In this document: positions 33,710 through 43,154 of the stretch, piece after piece
Numbering within the stretch: the first letter of the stretch is position 1
Layout of the letters: the number at the start of each line of letters is the position of its first letter
Assembly (NCBI RefSeq): GCF_021044775.1
Contig: NZ_JAJNOQ010000007.1
Location: 1-64,000 of the forward strand
Source: Paraeggerthella hominis
GTDB taxonomy: Bacteria; Actinomycetota; Coriobacteriia; Coriobacteriales; Eggerthellaceae
Length of the DNA: 64,000 nt
Direction: 5' to 3'
Translations under genes and position numbers: made by a program
Notes under the pieces: generated by a model
Database searches by the model: none
What the model saw: only the letters and a program-made list of their open reading frames with translations
What the model was told of the DNA's origin: nothing

Positions 33710-35152
33710 TCACGCCCGCGAGGCCTGGCCGGAAGCCGCTGCAGACGGATCAACGCCCCGCTCAAGCGCATCGACCAGCTGCGGCCCGATAGCCGTCACG
33801 TCGCCCGCGCCCATGGTGATGAGCAGGTCGCCCGCGCCCAGCTTGGACAGCAGGTAGGGAACCACCTCGATGCGGCGGGGAACGTACGCCGCCTCCGGAT
33901 GACCGACGTGGTCGAGCACGACGTTCAAGAACGTCTTGCCGGACACGCCGGGGACGGGAGCCTCGCCCGCCGGATACACGTCCATGAACGTCACGGCGTC
34001 GGCAGCGTCGAACGCGGCCGCGAACTCGTCTTTAAGCACCTCGGTGAACAGCGGCGCACGCGAGTAGCGATGCGGCTGGAACAGCACGTGCACGTGCGAG
34101 AATCCCAAGCGCGAGGCAGCTTCGATCGTGGCAGCGATCTCGGTGGGATGGTGCGCGTAGTCGTCCACGACGGTCACGCCGGCCACCTCCCCTATCAGGT
34201 CGAAGCGTCGCTTGACGCCCGCAAACCCGCTCAGCGCGTCGGCCGCAGCCTGCGCATCGTAGCCGAGCGCCCACAAAAGCGCCACCACGCCGGCGGCGTT
34301 CAGCACGTTGTGCCGACCGGGATTCTGCTTGACATGCGCGCGAACCTGCTGGCCGTCGGGCAGGGAAAGCACGAAGTCGCTGCCCACGCCATGAGGCTCG
34401 TAGGACGTGATGCGCGCGTCGCACCCCTCGGCGAAGCCGTACACGACCAGCTTGCGGTCGGCTTGCTGCGCCAGCTGCACCAAAGCCTCGTCTTCGCCGC
34501 ATGCGACGACCACGCCTTCGTCGGCGGGCACCGATGCGATGAAGGCGGCGAACTTCTCGTAGATCTCGTCAAGATCGCGATAGTGGTCCAGGTGATCGGC
34601 CTCGATGTTGGTCACGAGGACGGCCTTCGGGGACAGGTGCCTGAAGGACTTGTCGGACTCGTCGGCCTCGACCACGTAATGACGACCCGCACCCGAATGG
34701 GCGTTGGTGCCGTACGCGCGCACGATGCCGCCGATGAGGAACGTGGGGTCCTCGCCCATTCCGTCCAGCACGCTGGCGAGCATGGACGAGGTCGTGGTCT
34801 TGCCGTGCGTGCCGGCCACGGCAAGCGTCTCCAGGCCCACGCCCAGGTGGGCGAGCATCTGGGCACGATGCCAGATGGTCAGTCCGCGCTCTTTGGCGGC
34901 GATCAGCTCGGGGTTGTTGTCCAAGATGGCGGTCGATACGACGACCACGGGATCCCCCGCGGGAATATTGGACGCATCATGGCCGACGTGCACCGTGATG
35001 CCGGCGTCTTTGAGCTGCTTGGTGTAGCGGCTTTCCTTGATGTCCGAGCCGCTCACCTGCATCCCCTGGTCAAACGCGACGCGCGCGATGCCGCTCATGC
35101 CGACCCCGCCCACGCCGATGAAGTGAACCTGTTCGATGCGCGTTGTTTCCAT
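33710..35152 (-). CDS. murC: UDP-N-acetylmuramate-L-alanine ligase
   Basis: MurC adds L-Ala to UDP-MurNAc with ATP. The 480-aa protein has VHFIGVGGVGMSGIARV, the P-loop VAGTHGKTTTSSM, the EADESDKSF block and VVDDYAHHPTEI. I chose the ATG at 35152 after AAGGACGAAAG. It follows murG by 48 bp and precedes murB. Confidence 0.97.
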   Translation of the reverse strand: METTRIEQVHFIGVGGVGMSGIARVAFDQGMQVSGSDIKESRYTKQLKDAGITVHVGHDASNIPAGDPVVVVSTAILDNNPELIAAKERGLTIWHRAQMLAHLGVGLETLAVAGTHGKTTTSSMLASVLDGMGEDPTFLIGGIVRAYGTNAHSGAGRHYVVEADESDKSFRHLSPKAVLVTNIEADHLDHYRDLDEIYEKFAAFIASVPADEGVVVACGEDEALVQLAQQADRKLVVYGFAEGCDARITSYEPHGVGSDFVLSLPDGQQVRAHVKQNPGRHNVLNAAGVVALLWALGYDAQAAADALSGFAGVKRRFDLIGEVAGVTVVDDYAHHPTEIAATIEAASRLGFSHVHVLFQPHRYSRAPLFTEVLKDEFAAAFDAADAVTFMDVYPAGEAPVPGVSGKTFLNVVLDHVGHPEAAYVPRRIEVVPYLLSKLGAGDLLITMGAGDVTAIGPQLVDALERGVDPSAAASGQASRA

Positions 35153-35200
35153 CTTTCGTCCTTCGATTGCCTCTCGTCTTTCGCGAACCGCCATTGTACC

Positions 35201-36319
35201 CTACCGAGCGTCTTTTGAGCCTCGACTCGACGCAGCCTGCATGACCGCGTCCGCCAAAAGGGCGGCGGCGTCTTTCGTCTTCTGCGCCCGCGCCGCGCAG
35301 GCCATGCGCTCGCGCACGTCGGCATCTTCGACGAGCGTGCGCAGCAAGCGCTCGAATTCGGGGCCTTCCACGTCGGCGTCGGCCACCATGAACGCAGCGC
35401 CGGCGTCAACGCACGCGCGCGCGTTCATGGTCTGGTGGTCTTCGGTGGCGTACGGGAACGGAACCAGCAAAGCAGGCAGGGCGCGCGCCGATATCTCGGC
35501 GAGCGACGTGGCGCCCGCACGCGAGACGATGGCGTCGGCCGCCGCCATGGCCAAGCCCATCTGGTCAGTGTAGCCGTACAGGTGCCAGCGGCGAGCCTCG
35601 ACTTCGCTGAGGGAAAGCGCGTCCGTCACCGCGTCAAGCTCCTTCGGGCCGGTGACGTGCACCACGTGCAGATCCTCGTAGGAAAGCAGCGCGTCTTTGA
35701 GCGCCGTCACCGCTTGGTTCAGATGGCGCGCGCCCAGGCTGCCGCCGGTAACCAGCAGCATGCGCGCATCGTCGGGCACGCCGAAGGCAGCGCGCCCCTC
35801 GGCGCGGGTCGCCCCGAACACGCTTGAGCGCACAGGGTTGCCCGTCACCTTGACCCGGCTCTTGTCCGAAAGCGCCTCGGCCGCGCGCTCGTAGGTCAGG
35901 CACACGGCGGCAGCGCGCTTCGCAAGGTACTTGTTCGCCATGCCCATAACCGAATTCTGCTCGTGCACCACCACGGGGATGTCGCGCTGCTCGGCGGCGC
36001 GCGCCACCGGAATGCACACGTACCCGCCGAAGCCCACCACGGCGTCAGGCTGGATCTCGTCGAACCACCGTTTGGCCTCACCGGTGCTCTTCTGTATCTT
36101 CATGACGGCTTTCGGCAGCGTCAGCGGATGGCTTCGATCGAAACCCTGCGCTTCGAACGCTTTGAACTCGATGCCCGCAGCGGGCACCAGGCGCGACTCG
36201 ACGCCTGTCGGAGTACCGGCGAAGCGCACGGTGCATCCGCGCTTCTCCAGCTCTTCGGCCAGCGCAAGCGCGGGGTTGATGTGGCCGGCCGTTCCGCCGC
36301 CGGATAAAACGATAAGCAT
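35201..36319 (-). CDS. murG: Lipid II synthase MurG (GlcNAc transferase)
   Basis: MurG transfers GlcNAc to lipid I to make lipid II on the inner membrane face. The 372-aa GT-B glycosyltransferase begins with LIVLSGGGTAGHINPALALA. It also has VVHEQNSVMGMANKYLAK, LLVTGGSLGARHLN and SRAGATSLAEI with the donor-binding glutamate. The ATG at 36319 follows AGGAGGTAGCG. It is 4 bp from ftsW. Confidence 0.97.
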   Translation of the reverse strand: MLIVLSGGGTAGHINPALALAEELEKRGCTVRFAGTPTGVESRLVPAAGIEFKAFEAQGFDRSHPLTLPKAVMKIQKSTGEAKRWFDEIQPDAVVGFGGYVCIPVARAAEQRDIPVVVHEQNSVMGMANKYLAKRAAAVCLTYERAAEALSDKSRVKVTGNPVRSSVFGATRAEGRAAFGVPDDARMLLVTGGSLGARHLNQAVTALKDALLSYEDLHVVHVTGPKELDAVTDALSLSEVEARRWHLYGYTDQMGLAMAAADAIVSRAGATSLAEISARALPALLVPFPYATEDHQTMNARACVDAGAAFMVADADVEGPEFERLLRTLVEDADVRERMACAARAQKTKDAAALLADAVMQAASSRGSKDAR

Positions 36320-36323
36320 GACG

Positions 36324-37604
36324 CTACCTCCTGCCACGTCGAGACGACGATCTTGACCCGCGCCCCTCGCCCCTGCCGTCCAAGCTGGGCTCGGCGGCGC
36401 GCACCACGCGCAGATCGGCACGTCGGCGATCGTACACCGTGGGGCCGTTCGCGCTTTGGGACACCGACAAAATGATCCCGACCATGATCAACATGGCCAC
36501 CAGCGACGATCCGCCCGACGACACGAAGGGCAGCGGCTTTCCCACCACGGGAAAGCACCCGATGACCATGGCTATGTTGAGAAACGCCTGGAACGCAATC
36601 ATGATGGTGCAACCGCCGGCAACCATGGTGCCGAAGTTGTCGGAGGCCGATCCCGCTATGCGCATGCCCGCGTACAGCAGCAGCAAGAACAGCGCCACCA
36701 CCACGAGCGCGCCCACCAGGCCCAGCTCCTCGCCGATGATGGCGAAAATGAAGTCGGTGTCGGCCTGCGTGAGGTACAGGTACTTCTCATGGGAGTTGCC
36801 CAAGCCCTGCCCGAACAAGCCGCCGCCCGACAGGGCGTAAAGCGAGTGGATCAGCTGGTACCCCGTATCGAAGCCTCCCTGCCCGTCGTTCCACGGATTC
36901 AGGAACACCATGAGGCGATCGCGGCGGTACGACGATCCGAAGATGCCGATCAAGCCCAGCGCGACCACCACGCCCACCACGATGAGCATGGTCCGAAGCG
37001 GAACCTCCCCCAGCCACATGACGGCCAGAATGCCCACCACGCAGATCATAGCGGTTCCCAGGTCGGATTGCGGACCCAAGATCATGAGCACCGGGGCCAC
37101 CACCAGCAAACCGACCAGGCACAAAAACGCGCTTGTGGTGTACTGCCCCTCACGGAAGTCGGCGAACAGGCGCGCCGCCACCAAGATCAGCGCGATCTTG
37201 GCGAACTCGGACGCCTGCAAGCTGAAGCCGCCGATGCTGAGCCAGCGGCGAGCGCCCCATTCCTCGTCGCCCACGCCCGCCACCGCCGTGGCCACGAGCA
37301 GCAGGAACGCCAAGGCCCACAGCGCCCATACCACGTTGCTGCGCCATAGCGACACGGGCACGAACTTCCATATCACCACCGCCAAGACCACGCCGACGAC
37401 GGCGAACTTGATCTGGTTGATGGTTTCGGCCATCGAGTTCCCGGCTCCGTCCGCGCCCGTTTTGGCCAAGGTGATGACCGCCGACGTGGAGTAGATCATC
37501 ACGAACCCGATGAGCATGAGGGCGAGAACCGTCAGAAGCAGGATGATCTGCGGACCCATGATGTGAGCGGGAGCGTCCCGCCTGTCGCTTCGCGTGCGCG
37601 CCAT
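36324..37604 (-). CDS. ftsW: Lipid II polymerase FtsW (SEDS family)
   Basis: FtsW is the septal peptidoglycan polymerase of the SEDS family, partnered with FtsI. The 426-aa protein has about ten membrane segments, GARRWLSIGGFSLQASEFAK (family block), ILGPQSDLGTAM, GYQLIHSLYALSGGGLFGQG and PLPFVSSGGSSL. The basic C-terminal tail (Arg/Ser-rich) is cytoplasmic. It starts 10 bp after murD. Confidence 0.95.
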   Translation of the reverse strand: MARTRSDRRDAPAHIMGPQIILLLTVLALMLIGFVMIYSTSAVITLAKTGADGAGNSMAETINQIKFAVVGVVLAVVIWKFVPVSLWRSNVVWALWALAFLLLVATAVAGVGDEEWGARRWLSIGGFSLQASEFAKIALILVAARLFADFREGQYTTSAFLCLVGLLVVAPVLMILGPQSDLGTAMICVVGILAVMWLGEVPLRTMLIVVGVVVALGLIGIFGSSYRRDRLMVFLNPWNDGQGGFDTGYQLIHSLYALSGGGLFGQGLGNSHEKYLYLTQADTDFIFAIIGEELGLVGALVVVALFLLLLYAGMRIAGSASDNFGTMVAGGCTIMIAFQAFLNIAMVIGCFPVVGKPLPFVSSGGSSLVAMLIMVGIILSVSQSANGPTVYDRRRADLRVVRAAEPSLDGRGEGRGSRSSSRRGRR

Positions 37605-37614
37605 AGCCGACCCG

Positions 37615-39108
37615 CTACGCGCCCAGCGCCGCTGCGCGAGCGGCTACCAGGCTTTTGAATGCGCGGCCGCGCTCCTCGAACGAGCCGAACTCGTCGAACG
37701 ACGCGCACGCCGGAGACAGCAGCACCACGTCGCCCGCGCGCGCGACGGCAAGCGCTTCGTCCAACGCAGCCTCCAGGCCGCCTGCGCGCAACAGCTCAAA
37801 ACCGGCAGGGGCTTCAGGCGACGCGGCCGCGAAAGCGTCGGCGAACCGAGCGCCCGCCGCGCCGAAGCACACCGCCGCGCGCGCATGCTCGTGCGCAGCG
37901 GCAACCAGAGGAGCCAGGTCGGTGCCCTTGTCGTCGCCGCCCAAAAGAACGATCGGGCGCGCCTTGGGAAACGCCGCCAACGCCTTGAGCGTGGCGTCGA
38001 CGTTCGTAGCCTTGGAATCGTTGTAGCACGCCGCGCCGCGCACGCTTCCGCACGGCTCGACGCGATGCTCAAGCGGCGCGAACGTGCGCAAGCCCGCGGC
38101 CACGCTCGCCTCGTCCGCGCCCAACGCGAGCGCCGCCGCCGTTGCGGCAAGCGCGTTCGAAACGTTGTGCTCGCCTTTGATGAGCAGGGATTCGGCGGGA
38201 ACCAGGGCGCGGTCATGCTGGCCTTCGGCCACGTGCAGCCACCCGTCAGGTCCCAGAAACGCCGCATTCTCGCTTCCGCATGCGGCGCGCATGTCGCCGC
38301 GCACGCCCGCGCTCGTGCCCAGCGGCACGTACGAGAACCCGCGCTGCGCAGGCTCCAGCGCGCGCAGGCGGCGCACCTCGACCCGGACGACGTCGTTCAC
38401 GGCATCCAGCACGGCAACCGATTCCGGAACGGCGGCAAGGTTCGAGAGGATCTTCAGCTTTGCATCGCGGTACGCCTCCAAGGAGCCGTGCCAATGCAGG
38501 TGGTCGGGCGTGATGTTGAGCAGCACGGCCACCTGCGGCGCGAACCGGACGGTGGACGCAAGCTGGTACGACGAGACTTCGGCCACGTACACGTCGGTGT
38601 CGCCACCCGCCACGGCCTCCAAGCATGTATCGCCTATGTTGCCGACGGCCTTCGCGTTCATGCCGGCGGCGCGAAGCAGGTGCGCGACAAGAGCCGTGAC
38701 CGTGGTCTTGCCGTTCGTGCCCGTAATGGCCACCCAACGGCTGTCGGCTGCGCTCTCGCGCCAAGCGAACTCCACCTCGCCGATGATCTCGGCGCTGCAC
38801 TGCGCGGCGCTGCGGTACAGCAAAGACCCCTCGGGAATGCCGGGGCTGGCGATGCAAAGATCGAACGCGCCCTCGATGCGATCGAGGTCGAACAGCACTG
38901 CGGCGCCCGCCGAAGCAAGCGAAGCCGCAGCGTCCTCGGCGCTCGCCGTGCGCGCGCCCGCCGCCACGGTCAGGCTTTCGACGCGCTCGCCCGCGGCAAC
39001 CAGATAATCGGCTACCGCGCGCCCGCTTTTGCCAAGCCCCAAAACGAGCACGCGCCCCAAGTTCTCCGGCGCGCGCTTGCAATGCGATCTGTACACGCGA
39101 TCCTCCAT
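37615..39108 (-). CDS. murD: UDP-N-acetylmuramoylalanine-D-glutamate ligase
   Basis: MurD adds D-Glu to UDP-MurNAc-L-Ala. The 497-aa protein has VLVLGLGKSGRAVADYL, the P-loop ITGTNGKTTVTALVAHLL, LNITPDHLHWHGSLEAY and the C-terminal CYNDSKATNVDATLKALAAF. Slightly longer than average because of Ala-rich inserts. It sits 3 bp from mraY. Confidence 0.96.
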   Translation of the reverse strand: MEDRVYRSHCKRAPENLGRVLVLGLGKSGRAVADYLVAAGERVESLTVAAGARTASAEDAAASLASAGAAVLFDLDRIEGAFDLCIASPGIPEGSLLYRSAAQCSAEIIGEVEFAWRESAADSRWVAITGTNGKTTVTALVAHLLRAAGMNAKAVGNIGDTCLEAVAGGDTDVYVAEVSSYQLASTVRFAPQVAVLLNITPDHLHWHGSLEAYRDAKLKILSNLAAVPESVAVLDAVNDVVRVEVRRLRALEPAQRGFSYVPLGTSAGVRGDMRAACGSENAAFLGPDGWLHVAEGQHDRALVPAESLLIKGEHNVSNALAATAAALALGADEASVAAGLRTFAPLEHRVEPCGSVRGAACYNDSKATNVDATLKALAAFPKARPIVLLGGDDKGTDLAPLVAAAHEHARAAVCFGAAGARFADAFAAASPEAPAGFELLRAGGLEAALDEALAVARAGDVVLLSPACASFDEFGSFEERGRAFKSLVAARAAALGA

Positions 39109-39111
39109 AGA

Positions 39112-40158
39112 CTACGCCACCGCCATGAGCGTTTCGGCGAAGTACAGGGAGAAGCCCGTTGCAGCCAGAACGCCGGAGATGATCCAGAATCGCACGACCA
39201 CCTTCGTTTCGCTCCAGCCCTTCTTCTCGAAATGGTGGTGCAACGGAGCCATCAAGAAGATGCGCTTCTTCGTTTTCTTGTAGTACAGCACCTGGATCAT
39301 GACCGACAGCGCCTCGGCCACGAACAGGCCGCCGATGATGAGCACGATGAACTCGGACTTGGTGAGAACCGCAAGGCACCCAAGCGACATGCCCAGAGCG
39401 AGCGAACCCGTGTCGCCCATGAAGATGTCGGCCGGGAAGGAGTTGAACCACAGAAAGCCGATGCACGCGCCCGCAAGCGCCGCACCGAAGATGGCGGGCT
39501 CGAGCATGTCGGAGCGGTACGCGATGGCCGCCATGACGATCATGACGATCATGACCGTTCCCGCCGCCAGGCCGTCCAACCCGTCGGTGAGGTTCACCGC
39601 GTTGCACAGGCCCACCAGCAGGATGTCCACGAACGCCAGGTACAGCCAAGGGATGGCGATACCGTCCCCAACGGGCACGACCGTGGTCAGAACGCCCAGG
39701 TCGAACGTGTAGACGAACGGGATCTCAACCGTGGGGGCAACGTGCAGCCAGTTCACCGCAACCAGGCAGAACACCGTAGCGATAAGGAACTGGCCCACCA
39801 GCTTGGCCTTCGGGGTCAAGCCCAGGGAACGCTCCTTGACCACCTTCGACGCGTCGTCGATAAGCCCCAACGCGCCGGTCAGAACGGTAGCGCTCACAAG
39901 CGCGAACGTTTCGGCCGTGGGCTTGCCCACCAGCAGAGCAACCGCCACAACGGCCACTAGCATGATGACGCCGCCCATGGTAGGCGTGCCCTGCTTGACC
40001 AGATGGCTTTCAGGCCCGTCCGCACGCACCTGCTGCCCGATATGGCTCGACTTCAAAAGCTTGATCCATGCCGGCATCAGCACGATGGTGAACGCAATGG
40101 CCAGCACGATGGCCAAGAACACGAGAAACGTCGGGTATTGAGCGAAAATAGTGAACAT
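39112..40158 (-). CDS. mraY: Phospho-N-acetylmuramoyl-pentapeptide transferase
   Basis: MraY moves phospho-MurNAc-pentapeptide to undecaprenyl phosphate, making lipid I. The 348-aa protein has about ten membrane segments, the loop KQGTPTMGGVIML, the aspartate motif LIDDASKVVKERSLGL, NLTDGLDGLAAG and the HHHFEKKGW loop. It starts 1 bp after murF. Confidence 0.97.
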   Translation of the reverse strand: MFTIFAQYPTFLVFLAIVLAIAFTIVLMPAWIKLLKSSHIGQQVRADGPESHLVKQGTPTMGGVIMLVAVVAVALLVGKPTAETFALVSATVLTGALGLIDDASKVVKERSLGLTPKAKLVGQFLIATVFCLVAVNWLHVAPTVEIPFVYTFDLGVLTTVVPVGDGIAIPWLYLAFVDILLVGLCNAVNLTDGLDGLAAGTVMIVMIVMAAIAYRSDMLEPAIFGAALAGACIGFLWFNSFPADIFMGDTGSLALGMSLGCLAVLTKSEFIVLIIGGLFVAEALSVMIQVLYYKKTKKRIFLMAPLHHHFEKKGWSETKVVVRFWIISGVLAATGFSLYFAETLMAVA

Positions 40159-40159
40159 A

Positions 40160-41644
40160 TTAATTAACCAGTCCTTTGACTACGCGTTCGAGACCCATGA
40201 AGTGAGATGCCTTCACCAGCACGGCATCGCCGGGCTCTACGCAATCGTCCAAACAATCCAAAACCTCAGACAACGCCGCCGCGCGCACGATGCGCCCGGG
40301 CTCCATGCCGAACTCTTCTGCAGCATCGGCTATGACCTGCGCCAATTCGCCCACGCACACCAGTCGATCAAGGGGCAGATCCGCAGCCAGGCGCCCGATG
40401 CCGGCATGGCATGCCAACGCGTAGTCGCCCAGCTCTCCCATGTCTCCCAGCACGGCGATGCGCTTTCCGGAAACGTTCAGCGAGCAGAACGTCGACAACG
40501 ACGCTCGCATGGAATCCGGATTCGCGTTGTACGCGTCGTTCACCACGGTGAAACCGCCGCGCGCCTCGAGCACTTCCTGCCGTCCCGCCTCGGGCTCGGC
40601 CTTGGCAAGCGCGCCCGCAACATCGTGCAGGCTCATGCCGAACGAACGCCCCACCGCCGCGGCGACGCAGGCGTTGGACACGTTGTGCAGCCCGCGCAGG
40701 TTGAGCGAGCACGCGACCGCCTCGTGCGCGCCGTCCTCGGCGAAACCGCACGCGTGCAGCATGAAACAAGGGCGACCTTGGTCGTCAAGCTCGATCTGCT
40801 CGGCCCACACGGACGCGTTCGCGCGATCCTGCTCGGAGAAAGCCGCGCGACGGTCGGCCGCCTGCAACGATCCGTCGAACAGCACCGTGTCCACCCGGCG
40901 CTTGTCAAGGCATGCGTGATCGCGCACGTACGAGGCGAAGTCATCGTCGGCGTTCACGAACGCGCGGCCCGTGCCCTCGGGCAGGGCGCACAGCAGCTCG
41001 GCTTTGGCGCGCGCGATGTTCTGGCGGCTTCCCAGCAGCTCGATGTGGCTTTCGCCCACGTTCACCACGATGCCCCAATCGGGGCGCACGAAATCGCACA
41101 GGTCGGCAAGCTGGCCCAAGCCGCGCATGCCCATTTCCACGACCACGGCCTGGGTTTCCGGCTGGGCGTTCAGCAGGGTCTTGGGAACTCCCAGCTCGTT
41201 GTTCTGATTGCCGGCGGTCGCCACCACCGTGTGGGAAGCGGCAAGCACGTCGCGCACCAGGTTCTTGGTCGTGGTCTTGCCCGTAGAGCCGGTCAGCGCG
41301 ATAATGCGGCCCTTCAGGTGGCCGCGCCACTCGCGCGCCAGGTCGGTCACGGCATGCGCGGTGTCCGACACCTCGATCACGGCAGCGCCCAGCTCGCGCG
41401 CGAGCATCTGCACGGACGGATCGATCGGCTGCATGACAAGCGCGCACACGGCCCCCGCGCGCAAGGCTGCGGCCACGAAATCATGGCCGTCCACGCGCTC
41501 GCCCGGCAAAGCCAGGTACGCGTCGCCCGGTTTTACGTCACGGGAATCCCACGTCAGGCCCGTTGCGATAACGCACGCATCAAGCGGCTCTACCGAAAAG
41601 GAGCCGCTCGTGCAGGCGGCTATCTGTTTGAGGTTCAAGCGCAT
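40160..41644 (-). CDS. murF: UDP-N-acetylmuramoyl-tripeptide-D-alanyl-D-alanine ligase
   Basis: MurF adds D-Ala-D-Ala to the stem tripeptide. The 494-aa protein has the P-loop IALTGSTGKTTTKNLV, VEMGMRGLGQLADL, VNVGESHIELLGSRQNIARAK and NDAYNANPDSMRASL, typical of MurF. It starts 3 bp after murE. Confidence 0.96.
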   Translation of the reverse strand: MRLNLKQIAACTSGSFSVEPLDACVIATGLTWDSRDVKPGDAYLALPGERVDGHDFVAAALRAGAVCALVMQPIDPSVQMLARELGAAVIEVSDTAHAVTDLAREWRGHLKGRIIALTGSTGKTTTKNLVRDVLAASHTVVATAGNQNNELGVPKTLLNAQPETQAVVVEMGMRGLGQLADLCDFVRPDWGIVVNVGESHIELLGSRQNIARAKAELLCALPEGTGRAFVNADDDFASYVRDHACLDKRRVDTVLFDGSLQAADRRAAFSEQDRANASVWAEQIELDDQGRPCFMLHACGFAEDGAHEAVACSLNLRGLHNVSNACVAAAVGRSFGMSLHDVAGALAKAEPEAGRQEVLEARGGFTVVNDAYNANPDSMRASLSTFCSLNVSGKRIAVLGDMGELGDYALACHAGIGRLAADLPLDRLVCVGELAQVIADAAEEFGMEPGRIVRAAALSEVLDCLDDCVEPGDAVLVKASHFMGLERVVKGLVN

Positions 41645-41647
41645 GCG

Positions 41648-43147
41648 CTACTCCTGCGATCCAGAGCCAGGGCCGAACGCGCGCTCCAGCTCTTCGGCGG
41701 CTACCACGCGATCGTCGAACGAAAGCACCTGGTTGCCCACCAACTGGTAGTCCTCGTGCCCCTTGCCGGCCACGAGCACCGAATCGCCGGGCTTCGCGAT
41801 TTGCAGCGCGCGAGCGATGGCCGCGCGGCGATCGGGTTCCACGTCGAAGCGATCCAAGCCCGCGCCCATGCCGCTTACGATGTCCTCGATGATGGCGTTG
41901 GGATCCTCCGTGCGCGGGTTGTCCGAAGTCACCACGGCGTAATCGGCCGCAAGCGCCGCGCGTCCCATGATGGGCCGCTTGCTGGCATCGCGATCGCCGC
42001 CGCAGCCGAACACGCAGATGGTGCGGCCCGACGTGAGCGCCATGATGGATCCGAGCGCCTTTTCCAGCGCATCGGGCGTGTGGGCGTAATCCACGAACAC
42101 CGATACGTTGCCGGTATGCTCCGCATCCACGCGCTCCAGGCGGCCGGGAATCTGCGGGGCCTCTTCAAGGGCCTCCACGATCACGTCAGCTGAGAATCCC
42201 AGCTGAAGCCCAATGCCGAACGCGCACATGACGTTTTCCACGTTGAACTTGCCCACCAGAGGGTAGTCGAACGTCAAGCGGCTGCCGCGCACGTCGAGCG
42301 TGACGGTGGTGTGCGTGGGCGCGTACTGCACGTCCACCGGATGAATCTGAGCGGACGGGTCGAAGCCGGTGGTCACCACGTTGTCCTCGGCCACCGAGCA
42401 GCGGCGCAGGAGTTCCTTGCCCCACTTGTCGTCGATGCAGATGACGCGGCGTGCGGGATAGTCCTTCGAGAACAAGCGCGCCTTCGCTTCGAAGTACGCC
42501 TCGAACGTATGATGGTAGTCCAGGTGATCCTGCGTCAGGTTCGAAAACGCCGTGACAGCGAAGGTCGTGCCCCATGTGCGCTCCAGATCGAGCGCGTGCG
42601 AGCTGACCTCCATGGCCACCGTGTCGCAGCGCTCGTCGCGCATGCGCGCGAACAGCTGCTGCAAATCGGGCGATTCGGGCGTGGTGTGCGCGGACTTCTC
42701 GCTCACGCCGCCCATGCGAACGCCCACGGTTCCGATGACGCCCGTGCGCTTGCCGGCCACCTTCGCGATATGCTCCACCAGGTAGGTGGTGGTGGTCTTG
42801 CCGTTCGTGCCGGTGATGCCCACCAGCGACAGGTCCTTGGAAGGATGGTCGTAGAAGTTCGCCGCCGCAACAGCCATGGCCTTGCGCGTGTCCTTCACCA
42901 CGACCTCCGTGACGTCGGTCGCGTCGGCCAAGTACACTTTCCGCTCGACGACCAGCACCTTCGCACCGCGATCGATGGCGTCTTGCGCAAAGGAATGGCC
43001 GTCCGTCGTGAAGCCGACGATGCAGAAAAACGCGTCGTCCGGCTGAACCCGGTCGCTGCGATAGGCGATGCCCTCCGCCACGTCATCAGCGTTGCCGATA
43101 ATGGTGCAGTCTATGCCCGCGAACAGTTCGGTACAGGTCTTGCCCAT
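41648..43147 (-). CDS. murE: UDP-MurNAc-L-Ala-D-Glu-meso-diaminopimelate ligase
   Basis: MurE adds the third stem residue. The 499-aa protein has the P-loop VGITGTNGKTTTTYLVEH, VAMEVSSHALDLERTWGT, and the specificity loop DNPRTEDP. DNPR is associated with meso-diaminopimelate enzymes, so the stem peptide probably carries meso-Dap. It lies 7 bp after ftsI. Confidence 0.96.
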   Translation of the reverse strand: MGKTCTELFAGIDCTIIGNADDVAEGIAYRSDRVQPDDAFFCIVGFTTDGHSFAQDAIDRGAKVLVVERKVYLADATDVTEVVVKDTRKAMAVAAANFYDHPSKDLSLVGITGTNGKTTTTYLVEHIAKVAGKRTGVIGTVGVRMGGVSEKSAHTTPESPDLQQLFARMRDERCDTVAMEVSSHALDLERTWGTTFAVTAFSNLTQDHLDYHHTFEAYFEAKARLFSKDYPARRVICIDDKWGKELLRRCSVAEDNVVTTGFDPSAQIHPVDVQYAPTHTTVTLDVRGSRLTFDYPLVGKFNVENVMCAFGIGLQLGFSADVIVEALEEAPQIPGRLERVDAEHTGNVSVFVDYAHTPDALEKALGSIMALTSGRTICVFGCGGDRDASKRPIMGRAALAADYAVVTSDNPRTEDPNAIIEDIVSGMGAGLDRFDVEPDRRAAIARALQIAKPGDSVLVAGKGHEDYQLVGNQVLSFDDRVVAAEELERAFGPGSGSQE

Positions 43148-43154
43148 AGCTTCC